From Methylocystis sp. (GTDB taxonomy: Bacteria > Pseudomonadota > Alphaproteobacteria > Rhizobiales > Beijerinckiaceae): a DNA stretch of 38,072 nucleotides. The position numbers were made by a program, and so were the translations under genes. Position 1 is the stretch's first letter; every line of letters begins with the position of its first letter. The DNA lies in contig JALHNR010000004.1 of NCBI GenBank assembly GCA_022843525.1, positions 1 through 38,072 of the forward strand, written 5' to 3'. This document shows positions 24,477 to 30,379 of the stretch, one piece after another. The notes under the pieces are model-generated. The model saw only the letters and a list, made by a program, of their open reading frames with translations. It had not been told where the DNA came from and did no database searches.

Positions 24477-24504
24477 CGCTCTCAACGGTTTGAGAGCGTT
24501 TTTT
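24477..24504 (+). terminator. Rho-independent terminator
   Basis: Arms CGCTCTCAA (24477-24485) and TTGAGAGCG (24490-24498) pair perfectly around a CGGT loop, followed by six Ts (24499-24504). It ends the helicase transcription unit. Confidence 0.92.
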
Positions 24505-24519
24505 CTCGTCCATCGTCAA

Positions 24520-24535
24520 CAGTCAGGACTGACTT
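24520..24535. promoter_or_regulatory. Operator-like palindrome, site 12, merged with a ribosome site
   Basis: Reads CAGTCAG-GA-CTGACTT. The AGGA it contains is nine bases before the ATG at 24538, the same arrangement as site 10 on the other strand. It lies just after the terminator, where a new promoter is expected. Confidence 0.8.
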
Positions 24536-24537
24536 TT

Positions 24538-25158
24538 ATGGCCAATCTCTATCAGCTGCCCCGTTACATCGCGTTCTGCGGCGTCCCGAAATCCGGCAAA
24601 TCCCTGGCCCAGGAGATCCTGCTGGCCAACTACAACGTCCAGCCGGTCGACGACGGCGCCATCCTGCGCGAATTCGCGATGCAGAACCTCGGCGCCACCC
24701 ACGACCAGGTCCACACCCAGGAGGGCAAGATCTCGCTGGCGTTCTGGCCCAATGGCGACCCGATGCTGGATGCTCGCAACAGCGAGCACATGACCTGGCG
24801 CCGCGTGCTCGGGCTACTCGGCAATCAATACGAGGCGATGTTCGGCAAGTATGTGATGCCGATGACCGCCTGCGCGCGTATCGCGCCCCTTCCCGGCCCC
24901 TTCTCGTTCGGCTCGGTGCGGCGCGACCAGGGTCAGTATTACAAGAACAATGGCGGGATCATCATCGAGATCGTGAACCCGCTGGCCAAGCCGACCGGCA
25001 ATGAGTTCGACGAATACGACGCCTCGATCTGCGACTACCGGATCCCCAACGACGCCCTCGCTCGCGGGATGCCGCTGGCATCGGCCCGCCGCGATCTCGA
25101 GGAAAAGCTCCATCAGATCGTGCTGACGATCGCGCTTCAGGCCCAGAAAGCGGCCTGA
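24538..25158 (+). CDS. P-loop kinase-like protein, possible dNMP kinase
   Basis: A 206-residue protein with Walker A FCGVPKSGKSLAQEIL (residues 13-28) and QPVDDGAILREFAMQ after it, as in nucleotide-kinase-like P-loop proteins. The middle has PFSFGSVRRDQGQYY, and the C-terminal half has DASICDYRIPND. The fold fits a deoxynucleoside monophosphate kinase or the P-loop kinases of phage base-modification pathways; the substrate cannot be told from sequence. The next gene starts within its stop (TGATG). Confidence 0.7.
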   Translation: MANLYQLPRYIAFCGVPKSGKSLAQEILLANYNVQPVDDGAILREFAMQNLGATHDQVHTQEGKISLAFWPNGDPMLDARNSEHMTWRRVLGLLGNQYEAMFGKYVMPMTACARIAPLPGPFSFGSVRRDQGQYYKNNGGIIIEIVNPLAKPTGNEFDEYDASICDYRIPNDALARGMPLASARRDLEEKLHQIVLTIALQAQKAA

Positions 25159-25748
25159 TGCGTCGCGAGGATTGCGCTCTCGAAGTATGGCTGGTCGGCG
25201 GAAGCCGGCCAGTCGGCTGGCTGACCAATCTGCGGGTCGGCATCGATATCGAGGTTCGTTGCGACAGAGTTATGATCGAGACGTCCCGGATCGAGGACGG
25301 CGAAGAGATCGTTGAGTCCCGGCCGTTCACGCTCGGCAAGCGCAACACTGAGATTTCCAAGTTCGACCTGAATAATCACGGCCCCAGAACTCCCGACATT
25401 TTGCGAGATATTCCCCACTACGCCGAGTCAACCCTCAATCGGATCGTCGAAGCCACTCGGTTCACCTGGCACGCTCTCGTCGTCTCCCAGGAGGATTTCG
25501 AGTGGGTCTTCGAGCTGGATGCCTTCGAGCCGGCCGACACCGTGGCGGATCAGAAAGCCGTCATGGCTGAAAGACTGGAGAGCGTGCTGGATGACGCTAT
25601 GAAACGTATGGCCGACAAGTTCGACGCCGACCTGTTTGACACGCTCGTCGGCGGGGCGACCAGCACCTCGGCGAACCAGTCGACTCTCACAGTCGAGAGC
25701 TTCGAGCAATCAATGCGCCAGATGCGGAGCCTTATTCGACGCGCATAA
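25158..25748 (+). CDS. Hypothetical protein
   Basis: A 196-residue protein coupled to the kinase-like gene by TGATG. The N-terminal half is beta-rich with RRED and VRCDRVMIET; the middle has TRFTWHALVVSQEDFEWVFE; the C-terminal third is helical and ends in basic residues. I do not recognise the family. Its coupling suggests that it works with the kinase-like protein. Confidence 0.65.
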   Translation: MRREDCALEVWLVGGSRPVGWLTNLRVGIDIEVRCDRVMIETSRIEDGEEIVESRPFTLGKRNTEISKFDLNNHGPRTPDILRDIPHYAESTLNRIVEATRFTWHALVVSQEDFEWVFELDAFEPADTVADQKAVMAERLESVLDDAMKRMADKFDADLFDTLVGGATSTSANQSTLTVESFEQSMRQMRSLIRRA

Positions 25749-25808
25749 TGGCCGCAGAATTTCCTGTGCTGTGTCGTCTTTCCGTCTTTCATAGTCATTA
25801 AACATTTG

Positions 25809-25840
25809 TTAAGCGTCCGGGTGCTTAAAGCGAAATCGCT
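25809..25840. promoter_or_regulatory. Inverted repeats upstream of parA, possible operator or centromere
   Basis: TTAAGC (25809-25814) and GCTTAA (25823-25828) form an inverted repeat with an eight-base spacer. Directly next to it lies AGCGA-AA-TCGCT (25829-25840). Both lie in the 115-base gap before the ParA gene, where partition operons carry the operator or parS-like site. Confidence 0.5.
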
Positions 25841-25863
25841 AATTCGTCCACCGGGAGCGAACC

Positions 25864-26496
25864 ATGCTTGCGATCGCCTGTCTGTCCCAAAAGGGCGGGG
25901 TCGGTAAGTCCACACTCGCTCGACTGATCGCCCAAACCTATGCCGCGGGCGGCTGGCAGGTGAAAATCGCGGACTTCAACACCAAACAGAAAACCTCCGT
26001 GGACTGGGCGGCGCTGCGCATGTCCCAGAATGTCGAGCCCGAGATCCCCGCCGAAGCCTTCACCGAGGTCGCTAGAGCCACCAAGGGCGACCTCGATCTG
26101 ATCGTGTTCGACGGCAAGCCTGATTCCGACACCCAGACCCTGCGCCTTGCCCAGTCCGCCGAGCTGACGATCATCCCGACCGGCGTGTCGGCCGACGACC
26201 TGGTCCCGCAGATCAGATTTGCCCAGGAGCTCAAGAAGCACGGCATCGACCCGCGCAAGATCCTTTTCGTTCTCAACAAGACCACAGACAGCACCGCGGC
26301 AACCACCGACGCCCGAAACTTCATCGCCGGCGCCGGCTTCAGAGCATGCATCACCCATATTCCCAACAAGACCGCCTTCGTAAACGCTCATAACTCCGGC
26401 CGAACTCTGGCCGAAACCGACTTCCCCTCGCTCAACGAGCGCTCCACCGCCCTCGCCAACGAAATCGTCGAAGCCCTCAAAGAGATCACCGAATGA
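25864..26496 (+). CDS. ParA-family partition ATPase
   Basis: A 210-residue ParA of the short type without N-terminal DNA-binding domain. Walker A is SQKGGVGKST (residues 8-17), followed by VKIADFNTKQKTSVDW (a variant of the DxDxQ region) and DLIVFDGKPDSD (switch region), then IIPTGVSADDL. It is followed by a ribbon-helix-helix partner overlapping in ATGA, as in type Ib parFG-like systems. GGGAGCG lies before the ATG. It would move or segregate phage DNA, which suggests a plasmid-like prophage state. Confidence 0.88.
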   Translation: MLAIACLSQKGGVGKSTLARLIAQTYAAGGWQVKIADFNTKQKTSVDWAALRMSQNVEPEIPAEAFTEVARATKGDLDLIVFDGKPDSDTQTLRLAQSAELTIIPTGVSADDLVPQIRFAQELKKHGIDPRKILFVLNKTTDSTAATTDARNFIAGAGFRACITHIPNKTAFVNAHNSGRTLAETDFPSLNERSTALANEIVEALKEITE

Positions 26497-26786
26497 CCAT
26501 GACAGACGACAGCAACGGAAAGCCCGCCACCAAGCCCCAGGTCCCTCCCCCTCCGTCGCGGCAGCGCCGCGGCATCATCGCGGAGATTCCGAAGCCGGAC
26601 CAGTCCGAGAACAATCTGTCCAAGCCCAACAGCGGGCTGCAGGATATGAACTTCAAGATGGACATCGACTTCCACCAGGAGTTCAAGATGGCTGCCGTCA
26701 AACGCAAAATGACGATGAAGGAACTACTTGAAGCCTCGTTCAGATGCTGGGTAGAGCATTACGGCGACAAAACCGAAAAGAACTAA
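26493..26786 (+). CDS. ParG-like ribbon-helix-helix protein
   Basis: 97 residues with a disordered Pro-rich and basic N-terminus (VPPPPSRQRRGIIAEIPKPD) and a C-terminal ribbon-helix-helix: MNFKMDIDFHQEFKMAAVKR, then MTMKELLEASFRCWVEH. The layout of flexible arm plus RHH dimer domain is that of ParG-type partner and repressor proteins. It overlaps parA by four bases. It would bind the inverted repeats upstream of parA, and possibly other palindromes. Confidence 0.8.
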   Translation: MTMTDDSNGKPATKPQVPPPPSRQRRGIIAEIPKPDQSENNLSKPNSGLQDMNFKMDIDFHQEFKMAAVKRKMTMKELLEASFRCWVEHYGDKTEKN

Positions 26787-26800
26787 CCCCAAGGATGCGC

Positions 26801-27034
26801 ATGCGTAATCTGTTCCTGATTTCCACCCTCTTGCTCGCCGGCTGCGCGGGCAATTTCTCCTCCAACCTCGAACCCCCGACCGTGGACATGCGCGGCGTCG
26901 ATGCCCAGAAGTATGCCCACGACCTCGCCGAATGCACCGAGCAGAAGCGGCAGTCCGGCTTCGGCACCCCAGGCGGCGCGATCTCCAGGTGTCTCACCGC
27001 GCGCGGCTACGTCGTCACGATCGCCCGGACCTGA
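26801..27034 (+). CDS. Small lipoprotein
   Basis: 77 residues starting MRNLFLISTLLLAGCAG, a clear signal peptide with an LLAGC lipobox (Cys15). The mature part has ECTEQKRQSGFGTPGGAISR and CLTARGY, as in small outer-membrane lipoproteins. The ATG at 26801 has AAGG six bases upstream; an ATG two codons earlier overlaps that site. It may be an envelope-altering or superinfection-exclusion protein, or an outer spanin, but there is no inner-spanin gene beside it. Confidence 0.78.
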   Translation: MRNLFLISTLLLAGCAGNFSSNLEPPTVDMRGVDAQKYAHDLAECTEQKRQSGFGTPGGAISRCLTARGYVVTIART

Positions 27035-27044
27035 GAGCGAAGCT

Positions 27045-27278
27045 ATGGCGAACCCCGAAACGGTCAGAATCATCGAGCGTCTGGTCGAGGTCTTCCTGAA
27101 AGACGAGGCTCGTATCGGGGTCTGGTCGACCGGCGAGCGGATCGCGGTGGCTCTGGTGGTCGACCGGCCCGAGCTGGTCAAGGAAGTCTGGGGCACCATG
27201 CTCGAAGCGGTCGAGCGTCTCGGCCCCGAGTGGTTCGATGCCGCGCTTCAGGTCCAGCGTAACCGGGGCACGGGATAG
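27045..27278 (+). CDS. Hypothetical protein
   Basis: 77 residues with EDARIGVWSTG-like sequence (FLKDEARIGVWSTGERIAVA, then LVVDRPEL) and VKEVWGTMLEAVERLGPEWF. It lies ten bases after the lipoprotein. It is unrecognised, but its composition is normal for coding sequence here. Confidence 0.6.
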   Translation: MANPETVRIIERLVEVFLKDEARIGVWSTGERIAVALVVDRPELVKEVWGTMLEAVERLGPEWFDAALQVQRNRGTG

Positions 27279-27673
27279 CTATTGGCCAAGGATAAGTGGA
27301 AATCCGAGCTGGCGACACCCGAGGCATAGGGGTCAGTGCAGCGCAGCATATCTAAGACTTCAGCAATATTGTTACTCTGCGAGCCCGGCAAACGACACAT
27401 TGTTGCGTGTCTCTGTAGCACGTCTAGCAGCGTCACTGAGCGACGCTAGTCGAGCGCAGCACGTTACAGCGCGCGCTACAGCGAACGAATCAGCGAGCAC
27501 TCTCTGACGATCTAATCAGCTATTGCGCATGCGATGCTAGATCATGCGCGCAAGCGTATGTAGATCAGTCAGCACTGACTGTAACATTTCGTGATTAGAC
27601 AATGTTTGTTTAGTCGCTATGTTCATAGTCACAAGACGCAATCAAGCGACTTGCTACTTCGAAAGAAACGAAC
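27279..27673. other. Gene-free stretch leading into the GG/CC-free island
   Basis: I see no convincing gene. The last GG/CC in the stretch is CCCGG at 27384-27388; from 27389 on there is none. Short inverted repeats are present, such as GCGCATG/CATGCGC (27525-27548) and AGCGTC/GACGCT near 27428-27446, and operator site 13 lies at 27566-27581. Promoters for the island genes must lie here. Confidence 0.6.
27566..27581. promoter_or_regulatory. Operator-like palindrome, site 13
   Basis: Reads CAGTCAG-CA-CTGACTG, 92 bases upstream of the first island gene. The palindrome itself is compatible with the GG/CC ban. Confidence 0.72.
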
Positions 27674-28252
27674 ATGACTGCAATCAACACGCTTCGCGCT
27701 TCGCTCTCGTCGCTCGTCGTCGCTCGTCTCGCAAGCGACAAAGCACAGTCGATGACTGCGAACAATCGCAAGAAACTGTCAGACTTCGCTGACGTTGTGT
27801 CGCGCAACGATGCAATCGCTGAGCTTCTCGTCGCTTGCAGCTATAGCGCAAGCGCTGTCAATCAGAACGTCTACAGCGTCGAGAAAGTCGCTGACATCGC
27901 TATCACTGCGAGCAGCGACAAGCGCAACGCTCTGAGCGTCTACTGCGCAGCGACGTTCGCGAGCATGATCGCTCTCGAAAAAGCAGACATCGAGATCACG
28001 CGCGACGTGATCGCAAGCGTCTGCACAAACGACATCAAGACGAAATACGATGCGAAGATCAAGACGACGCGCGTTCAAAGCGTCAAGTCGAAATCGACTG
28101 TTGCAACGCAGCACAATTCGACGATCAATGCGATGCTCGCATTGAGCATGTTCAACGTCACGCGCAACGCTGCGAATGACGAAAAGTTCACGCTCAATCG
28201 CGAAAGCGTTGCAGTCAAAGCGATTGCGTCGCGTCTCGAACTCGCTTTGTAA
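27674..28252 (+). CDS. Protein of the GG/CC-free island 1 (no Gly, Pro or Trp)
   Basis: 192 residues with no glycine, proline or tryptophan, as forced by the lack of GGN, CCN and TGG codons. It is otherwise well composed, helical, and rich in Ala, Ser, Val, Lys and Asp. The first part has LSSLVVARLASDKAQSMTAN; a middle segment has ALSVYCAATFASMIALEKAD; the last third is Lys/Thr-rich and basic. No classical GGAGG ribosome site can exist; GAAAG lies ten bases before the ATG. I recognise no family. Codon choice differs sharply from neighbours. It is likely a real gene, because the frame is long, starts after an operator and is followed by a hairpin. Confidence 0.75.
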   Translation: MTAINTLRASLSSLVVARLASDKAQSMTANNRKKLSDFADVVSRNDAIAELLVACSYSASAVNQNVYSVEKVADIAITASSDKRNALSVYCAATFASMIALEKADIEITRDVIASVCTNDIKTKYDAKIKTTRVQSVKSKSTVATQHNSTINAMLALSMFNVTRNAANDEKFTLNRESVAVKAIASRLELAL

Positions 28253-28261
28253 GCGACTAAC

Positions 28262-28285
28262 GCAGCGCGCGCAAATGCGCGCTGC
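28262..28285 (+). terminator. GC-only hairpin between the island genes
   Basis: GCAGCGCGC (28262-28270) and GCGCGCTGC (28277-28285) pair perfectly around GCAAAT. It is followed by ACTCTCTTTC and lacks a clean T run, so it is a weak terminator or an RNA-stability hairpin. Confidence 0.5.
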
Positions 28286-28323
28286 ACTCTCTTTCATCTT
28301 CTGATAAACAGAAAGCACAAGCT

Positions 28324-28527
28324 ATGTCATACTTTGATTGCATCATGAGCGCGACACAATCGCAGCAAGTCGCGAAGCGTCATATCAGCAAGACTGCAAA
28401 AGCGCTTGCGCGCGCTGCGTTCGATTGTGTCGATCTGAGCGAAGTCATTGACTTTGACGAAAGCGAGATCTCAGACATGCAAGAACAGCGTGTCAGATAT
28501 GCAAACGCGCATCACGAATTCGATTGA
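28324..28527 (+). CDS. Protein of the GG/CC-free island 2 (no Gly, Pro or Trp)
   Basis: 67 residues without Gly, Pro or Trp: a basic N-terminal half (QQVAKRHISKTAKALARAAF) and a very acidic C-terminal half (DLSEVIDFDESEISDM). No GG-containing ribosome site is possible; AGAAAG lies upstream. It is followed by operator site 14 and a terminator. Family unknown. Confidence 0.68.
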   Translation: MSYFDCIMSATQSQQVAKRHISKTAKALARAAFDCVDLSEVIDFDESEISDMQEQRVRYANAHHEFD

Positions 28528-28534
28528 CTTCTGA

Positions 28535-28550
28535 TAGTCAGAACTGACTT
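28535..28550. promoter_or_regulatory. Operator-like palindrome, site 14
   Basis: Reads TAGTCAG-AA-CTGACTT just after the second island gene. Sites 13 and 14 bracket the island genes. Confidence 0.75.
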
Positions 28551-28559
28551 ACAAGATCG

Positions 28560-28584
28560 AGCTATGCGACAACGCATAGCTTTT
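28560..28584 (+). terminator. Rho-independent terminator of the plus-strand cluster
   Basis: AGCTATGCG (28560-28568) and CGCATAGCT (28573-28581) pair perfectly around ACAA, followed by TTT. It obeys the GG/CC ban and ends rightward transcription before the converging leftward units. Confidence 0.82.
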
Positions 28585-28824
28585 AGTTGCGTATATCGAG
28601 TAAACAACGCAATAAAATTACTCAGAAAAGACTTGACATATGTCCGGCGGGACCGGTCGCCCGCCAGGGCGACCAACCCCATGGTTCCCCAATATATCCC
28701 CAAAGCGCTTCCTATCGACCGGTTCCTAAACCGGATTATTCCATGGTTTATTTGTGGCGGAAATGAGCACCGAGGCATGACCCCGGTGCTTGGTGGTTTC
28801 CTTGGGGCTCGAACCCAATACCGA

Positions 28825-28998
28825 CTATTCCTCGGAGGTTCCGGGCACCATCCACACCGAGGACGTCAATCCGTAGGTTTTGCGATGGCGGATCGAGGAG
28901 TCCGAAATCAGTGCGGCGATCTCCGACACCGGGCCATTGAACCCGATGGCTTCACAGGTCCGGCTGGTTACACCGGCAAGGCTGTAGATCACGATCAT
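28825..28998 (-). CDS. Small hypothetical protein
   Basis: 57 residues beginning MIVIYSLAGVTSRTCEAIGF, with AALISDSSIRHRK and SSVWMVPGTSEE at the end. AAGGGA lies before the ATG and the gene follows the 27-residue membrane peptide by 12 bases. It is the last gene of the leftward early cluster. Converging genes are separated from the plus-strand terminator by about 240 bases that hold several hairpins (GGTCGCCC/GGGCGACC at 28654-28673; AGCACCG/CGGTGCT at 28766-28791). Confidence 0.6.
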   Translation of the reverse strand: MIVIYSLAGVTSRTCEAIGFNGPVSEIAALISDSSIRHRKTYGLTSSVWMVPGTSEE

Positions 28999-29010
28999 GG
29001 CGCAGTCCCT

Positions 29011-29094
29011 TCAGGTGACGATGAGAAAGATCAGCAGGAACAACCCGAGGGGCGCCCCGATCAGGCTGCAGGCGAACACCTCGCGGGCGCTCAC
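29011..29094 (-). CDS. 27-residue single-span membrane peptide
   Basis: Starts with GTG at 29094 in a GTGA overlap with the upstream stop, the same coupling used elsewhere in this genome. The sequence is MSAREVFACSLIGAPLG followed by LFLLIFLIVT, one hydrophobic span ending the protein. Confidence 0.5.
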   Translation of the reverse strand: MSAREVFACSLIGAPLGLFLLIFLIVT

Positions 29095-29330
29095 TGGGCC
29101 ACCGCGTGGTCGATCTGCGCCAAAACCAGCTTGAGGTGGCTCTCGGCGTTCCCGAGCTGCAGGTCGGAAAGACTGAGATTTCCACCGAGCGTCGCGCGCT
29201 TGGCTGCCTTGAGCCACCTTTGCGCGCCCTTCAGGTTGTTCATCAGGGCGTTGTGACCGAATCCGACGATCCGCATGGCGTGCTCGACGGCATTGAGGGC
29301 GCGGGCGATGTCGGTGAGGCGCTTGTTCAT
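29091..29330 (-). CDS. Hypothetical early protein
   Basis: 79 residues, helical: LTDIARALNAVEHAMRIVGF, then LKGAQRWLKAAKRA and LQLGNAESHLKLVLAQID. It is the first gene of the unit starting at leader element 7 and is coupled to the membrane peptide. No known domain is seen. Confidence 0.65.
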   Translation of the reverse strand: MNKRLTDIARALNAVEHAMRIVGFGHNALMNNLKGAQRWLKAAKRATLGGNLSLSDLQLGNAESHLKLVLAQIDHAVAQ

Positions 29331-29339
29331 TTTCGTTTC

Positions 29340-29400
29340 TCTCGCGGTTCGCTGTTGCTGTAAGTCAACAATGACTGATCGCGAGACGGAATGCGGCTGG
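29340..29400 (-). promoter_or_regulatory. Start-associated leader element 7
   Basis: Box 1 is CCAGCCGCATTCC (29388-29400, minus strand). In place of box 2 it has operator site 15. The stem TCTCGCG/CGCGAGA (29340-29346 with 29380-29386) encloses that operator. It precedes the 29330 start. Confidence 0.7.
29362..29377. promoter_or_regulatory. Operator-like palindrome, site 15
   Basis: Reads AAGTCAA-CA-ATGACTG, a weaker copy, at the box 2 position of leader element 7. Confidence 0.6.
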
Positions 29401-29535
29401 GAGTAATTGGTAGAAATTGCTTCACCGCGGCCGGTGGCCTGGCCGGCCGGACTCCGAGGCCTGCGCCTGGTCTTGGCCTGGGGATCAAGGTCCGGCCTGG
29501 CCTACACACCGCATCCCATGGCGCGGCCTGGTCAG

Positions 29536-29560
29536 AAGAAAGGAGCGCAACGGGCGCCCC
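29536..29560 (-). terminator. Terminator after the 55-residue gene
   Basis: On the minus strand GGGGCGC (29560-29554) pairs with GCGCTCC (29548-29542), including one G-U, around a five-base loop, followed by TTTCTTCTG. It ends the unit that begins at leader element 6. Confidence 0.65.
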
Positions 29561-29566
29561 TTGGTC

Positions 29567-29734
29567 TCAGTTCGCGTGGAAGCTCCGCCGCTGCTCGTCC
29601 TTCTTGAGACGCTCCCGCCGATAGGCCTCGGCGCCGGCCTTGGTGTTGAACTCGCGATCGCCGACGACCTCCTCGGTCGCACTCTGGAGAAAGAAGGTGC
29701 CGTCGGAACAACGCTTGATGGCATAGTGGGTCAT
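29567..29734 (-). CDS. Small hypothetical early protein
   Basis: 55 residues: MTHYAIKRCSDGTFFLQSAT, then EEVVGDREFNTKAGAEAYRR. This reads like the short beta-hairpin plus helix proteins common in phage early regions. It is the sole gene between leader element 6 and a terminator. Confidence 0.65.
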   Translation of the reverse strand: MTHYAIKRCSDGTFFLQSATEEVVGDREFNTKAGAEAYRRERLKKDEQRRSFHAN

Positions 29735-29757
29735 CGGTTCTCTCGCGGTTTGCGCAT

Positions 29758-29804
29758 GATCGCGCTGCACATTCATCGCACAGCGCGATCTGGTTTGCGC
29801 GTGG
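29758..29804 (-). promoter_or_regulatory. Start-associated leader element 6
   Basis: Box 1 CCACGCGCAAACC (29792-29804), nine bases, then TGTGCGATGAATG (29782-29770). GATCGCGCTG (29758-29767) pairs perfectly with CAGCGCGATC (29781-29790), a ten-base stem that includes box 2. Box 1 abuts the stop codon of the upstream gene. Confidence 0.78.
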
Positions 29805-30074
29805 CTATACGAAGGGAGCGAAAGCCTCCTCGTCCTCGCAATCGGTCACGAACACGCTGACCGCGTAATCGGTCATCAGGAAGCGATGGAAGTCGGTGAA
29901 CGCCTCGGACAGCTTGTCGAACTCCTTGGCGTAGAAGCGGTCGTCGTTCTGAGTGGCCTCGACCGAGAACTTTCGATCGTCACCGAGGTTATGTCTGGTG
30001 ACGATGTCGATCACGCGCAGGAACGTGCCGGGACCAACTTCTGCCTTAACCAGTGTCGTTGCTTCGATCGCCAT
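29805..30074 (-). CDS. Hypothetical early protein
   Basis: 89 residues: MAIEATTLVKAEVGPGTFL, RHNLGDDRKFSVEATQNDDR, and an acidic end (VTDCEDEEAFAPFV). GAGGAG lies before the ATG at 30074. It forms a single-gene unit under leader element 5. Function unknown. Confidence 0.65.
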   Translation of the reverse strand: MAIEATTLVKAEVGPGTFLRVIDIVTRHNLGDDRKFSVEATQNDDRFYAKEFDKLSEAFTDFHRFLMTDYAVSVFVTDCEDEEAFAPFV

Positions 30075-30093
30075 GTTTCGCTCCTCGTTGTCG

Positions 30094-30109
30094 CTGTCAG
30101 TGCTGACTT
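30094..30109. promoter_or_regulatory. Operator-like palindrome, site 16
   Basis: Reads CTGTCAG-TG-CTGACTT and overlaps box 2 of leader element 5, 20 bases before the 30074 start. Confidence 0.7.
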
Positions 30110-30139
30110 GTCGCACGTCTCGATCTGGAATGCGCGTGG
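30094..30139 (-). promoter_or_regulatory. Start-associated leader element 5 with operator site 16
   Basis: Box 1 CCACGCGCATTCC (30127-30139), nine bases, then CGTGCGACAAGTC (30117-30105), which runs directly into the palindrome CTGTCAG-TG-CTGACTT (30094-30109). Here the palindrome supplies the inverted repeat of the leader. Confidence 0.75.
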
Positions 30140-30342
30140 AAACATCAGGCAGCTTGCGTGGCGCGTTCATGGTGTGATCTGCGTTCCGATGCAGCAGCCG
30201 GCCATGGCAACGCACCACGGAGCTTCCCTGACGTTCGGCTATAGGAATATCCAGCGCCTTGCCTACGCCTCGGGTCCCATGGACCCTGCCGGTTCCGAAA
30301 TATGCGCCAGCTACCGGTTCCCATGGTGACATATAGGCAACA

Positions 30343-30369
30343 GAAAAGGCGATCCCTTTCAGGACCGCC
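30343..30369 (-). terminator. Terminator after the 299-residue early protein
   Basis: On the minus strand GGCGGTCC pairs with GGATCGCC (one G-U) around a six-base loop and is followed by TTTTCTG. The spacer 30140-30342 beyond it has no gene but contains three CCATGG palindromes and two copies of CCGGTTCC. Confidence 0.8.
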
Positions 30370-30379
30370 CTCTCTGGAC

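Larger units (their letters stand above)
27389..28643. other. 1255-bp island without any GG or CC dinucleotide
   Basis: Read base by base, including every line join, the segment has no GG and no CC. It spans an upstream region, two genes, a hairpin, a terminator and a tail of non-coding sequence. Both edges are sharp: CCCGG at 27384-27388 on the left and CCGGCGGGACCGG starting at 28644 on the right. G and C remain common, but only as GC, CG, AG, GA, CT, TC and so on. The constraint covers coding and non-coding DNA alike, so it acts on the DNA or RNA, not on protein. Confidence 0.97.

Noticed and set aside
27779-28318. 179-codon minus-strand frame inside the GG/CC-free island
   Set aside because: Arg/Asp/Val/Ala/Cys-rich mirror of the plus-strand gene; the plus frame has the terminator and operator context.
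28791-28866. Complete tRNA gene
   Set aside because: Only the T-arm and CCA end fit. The acceptor stem pairs at four of seven positions at best, and the anticodon loop lacks U33.
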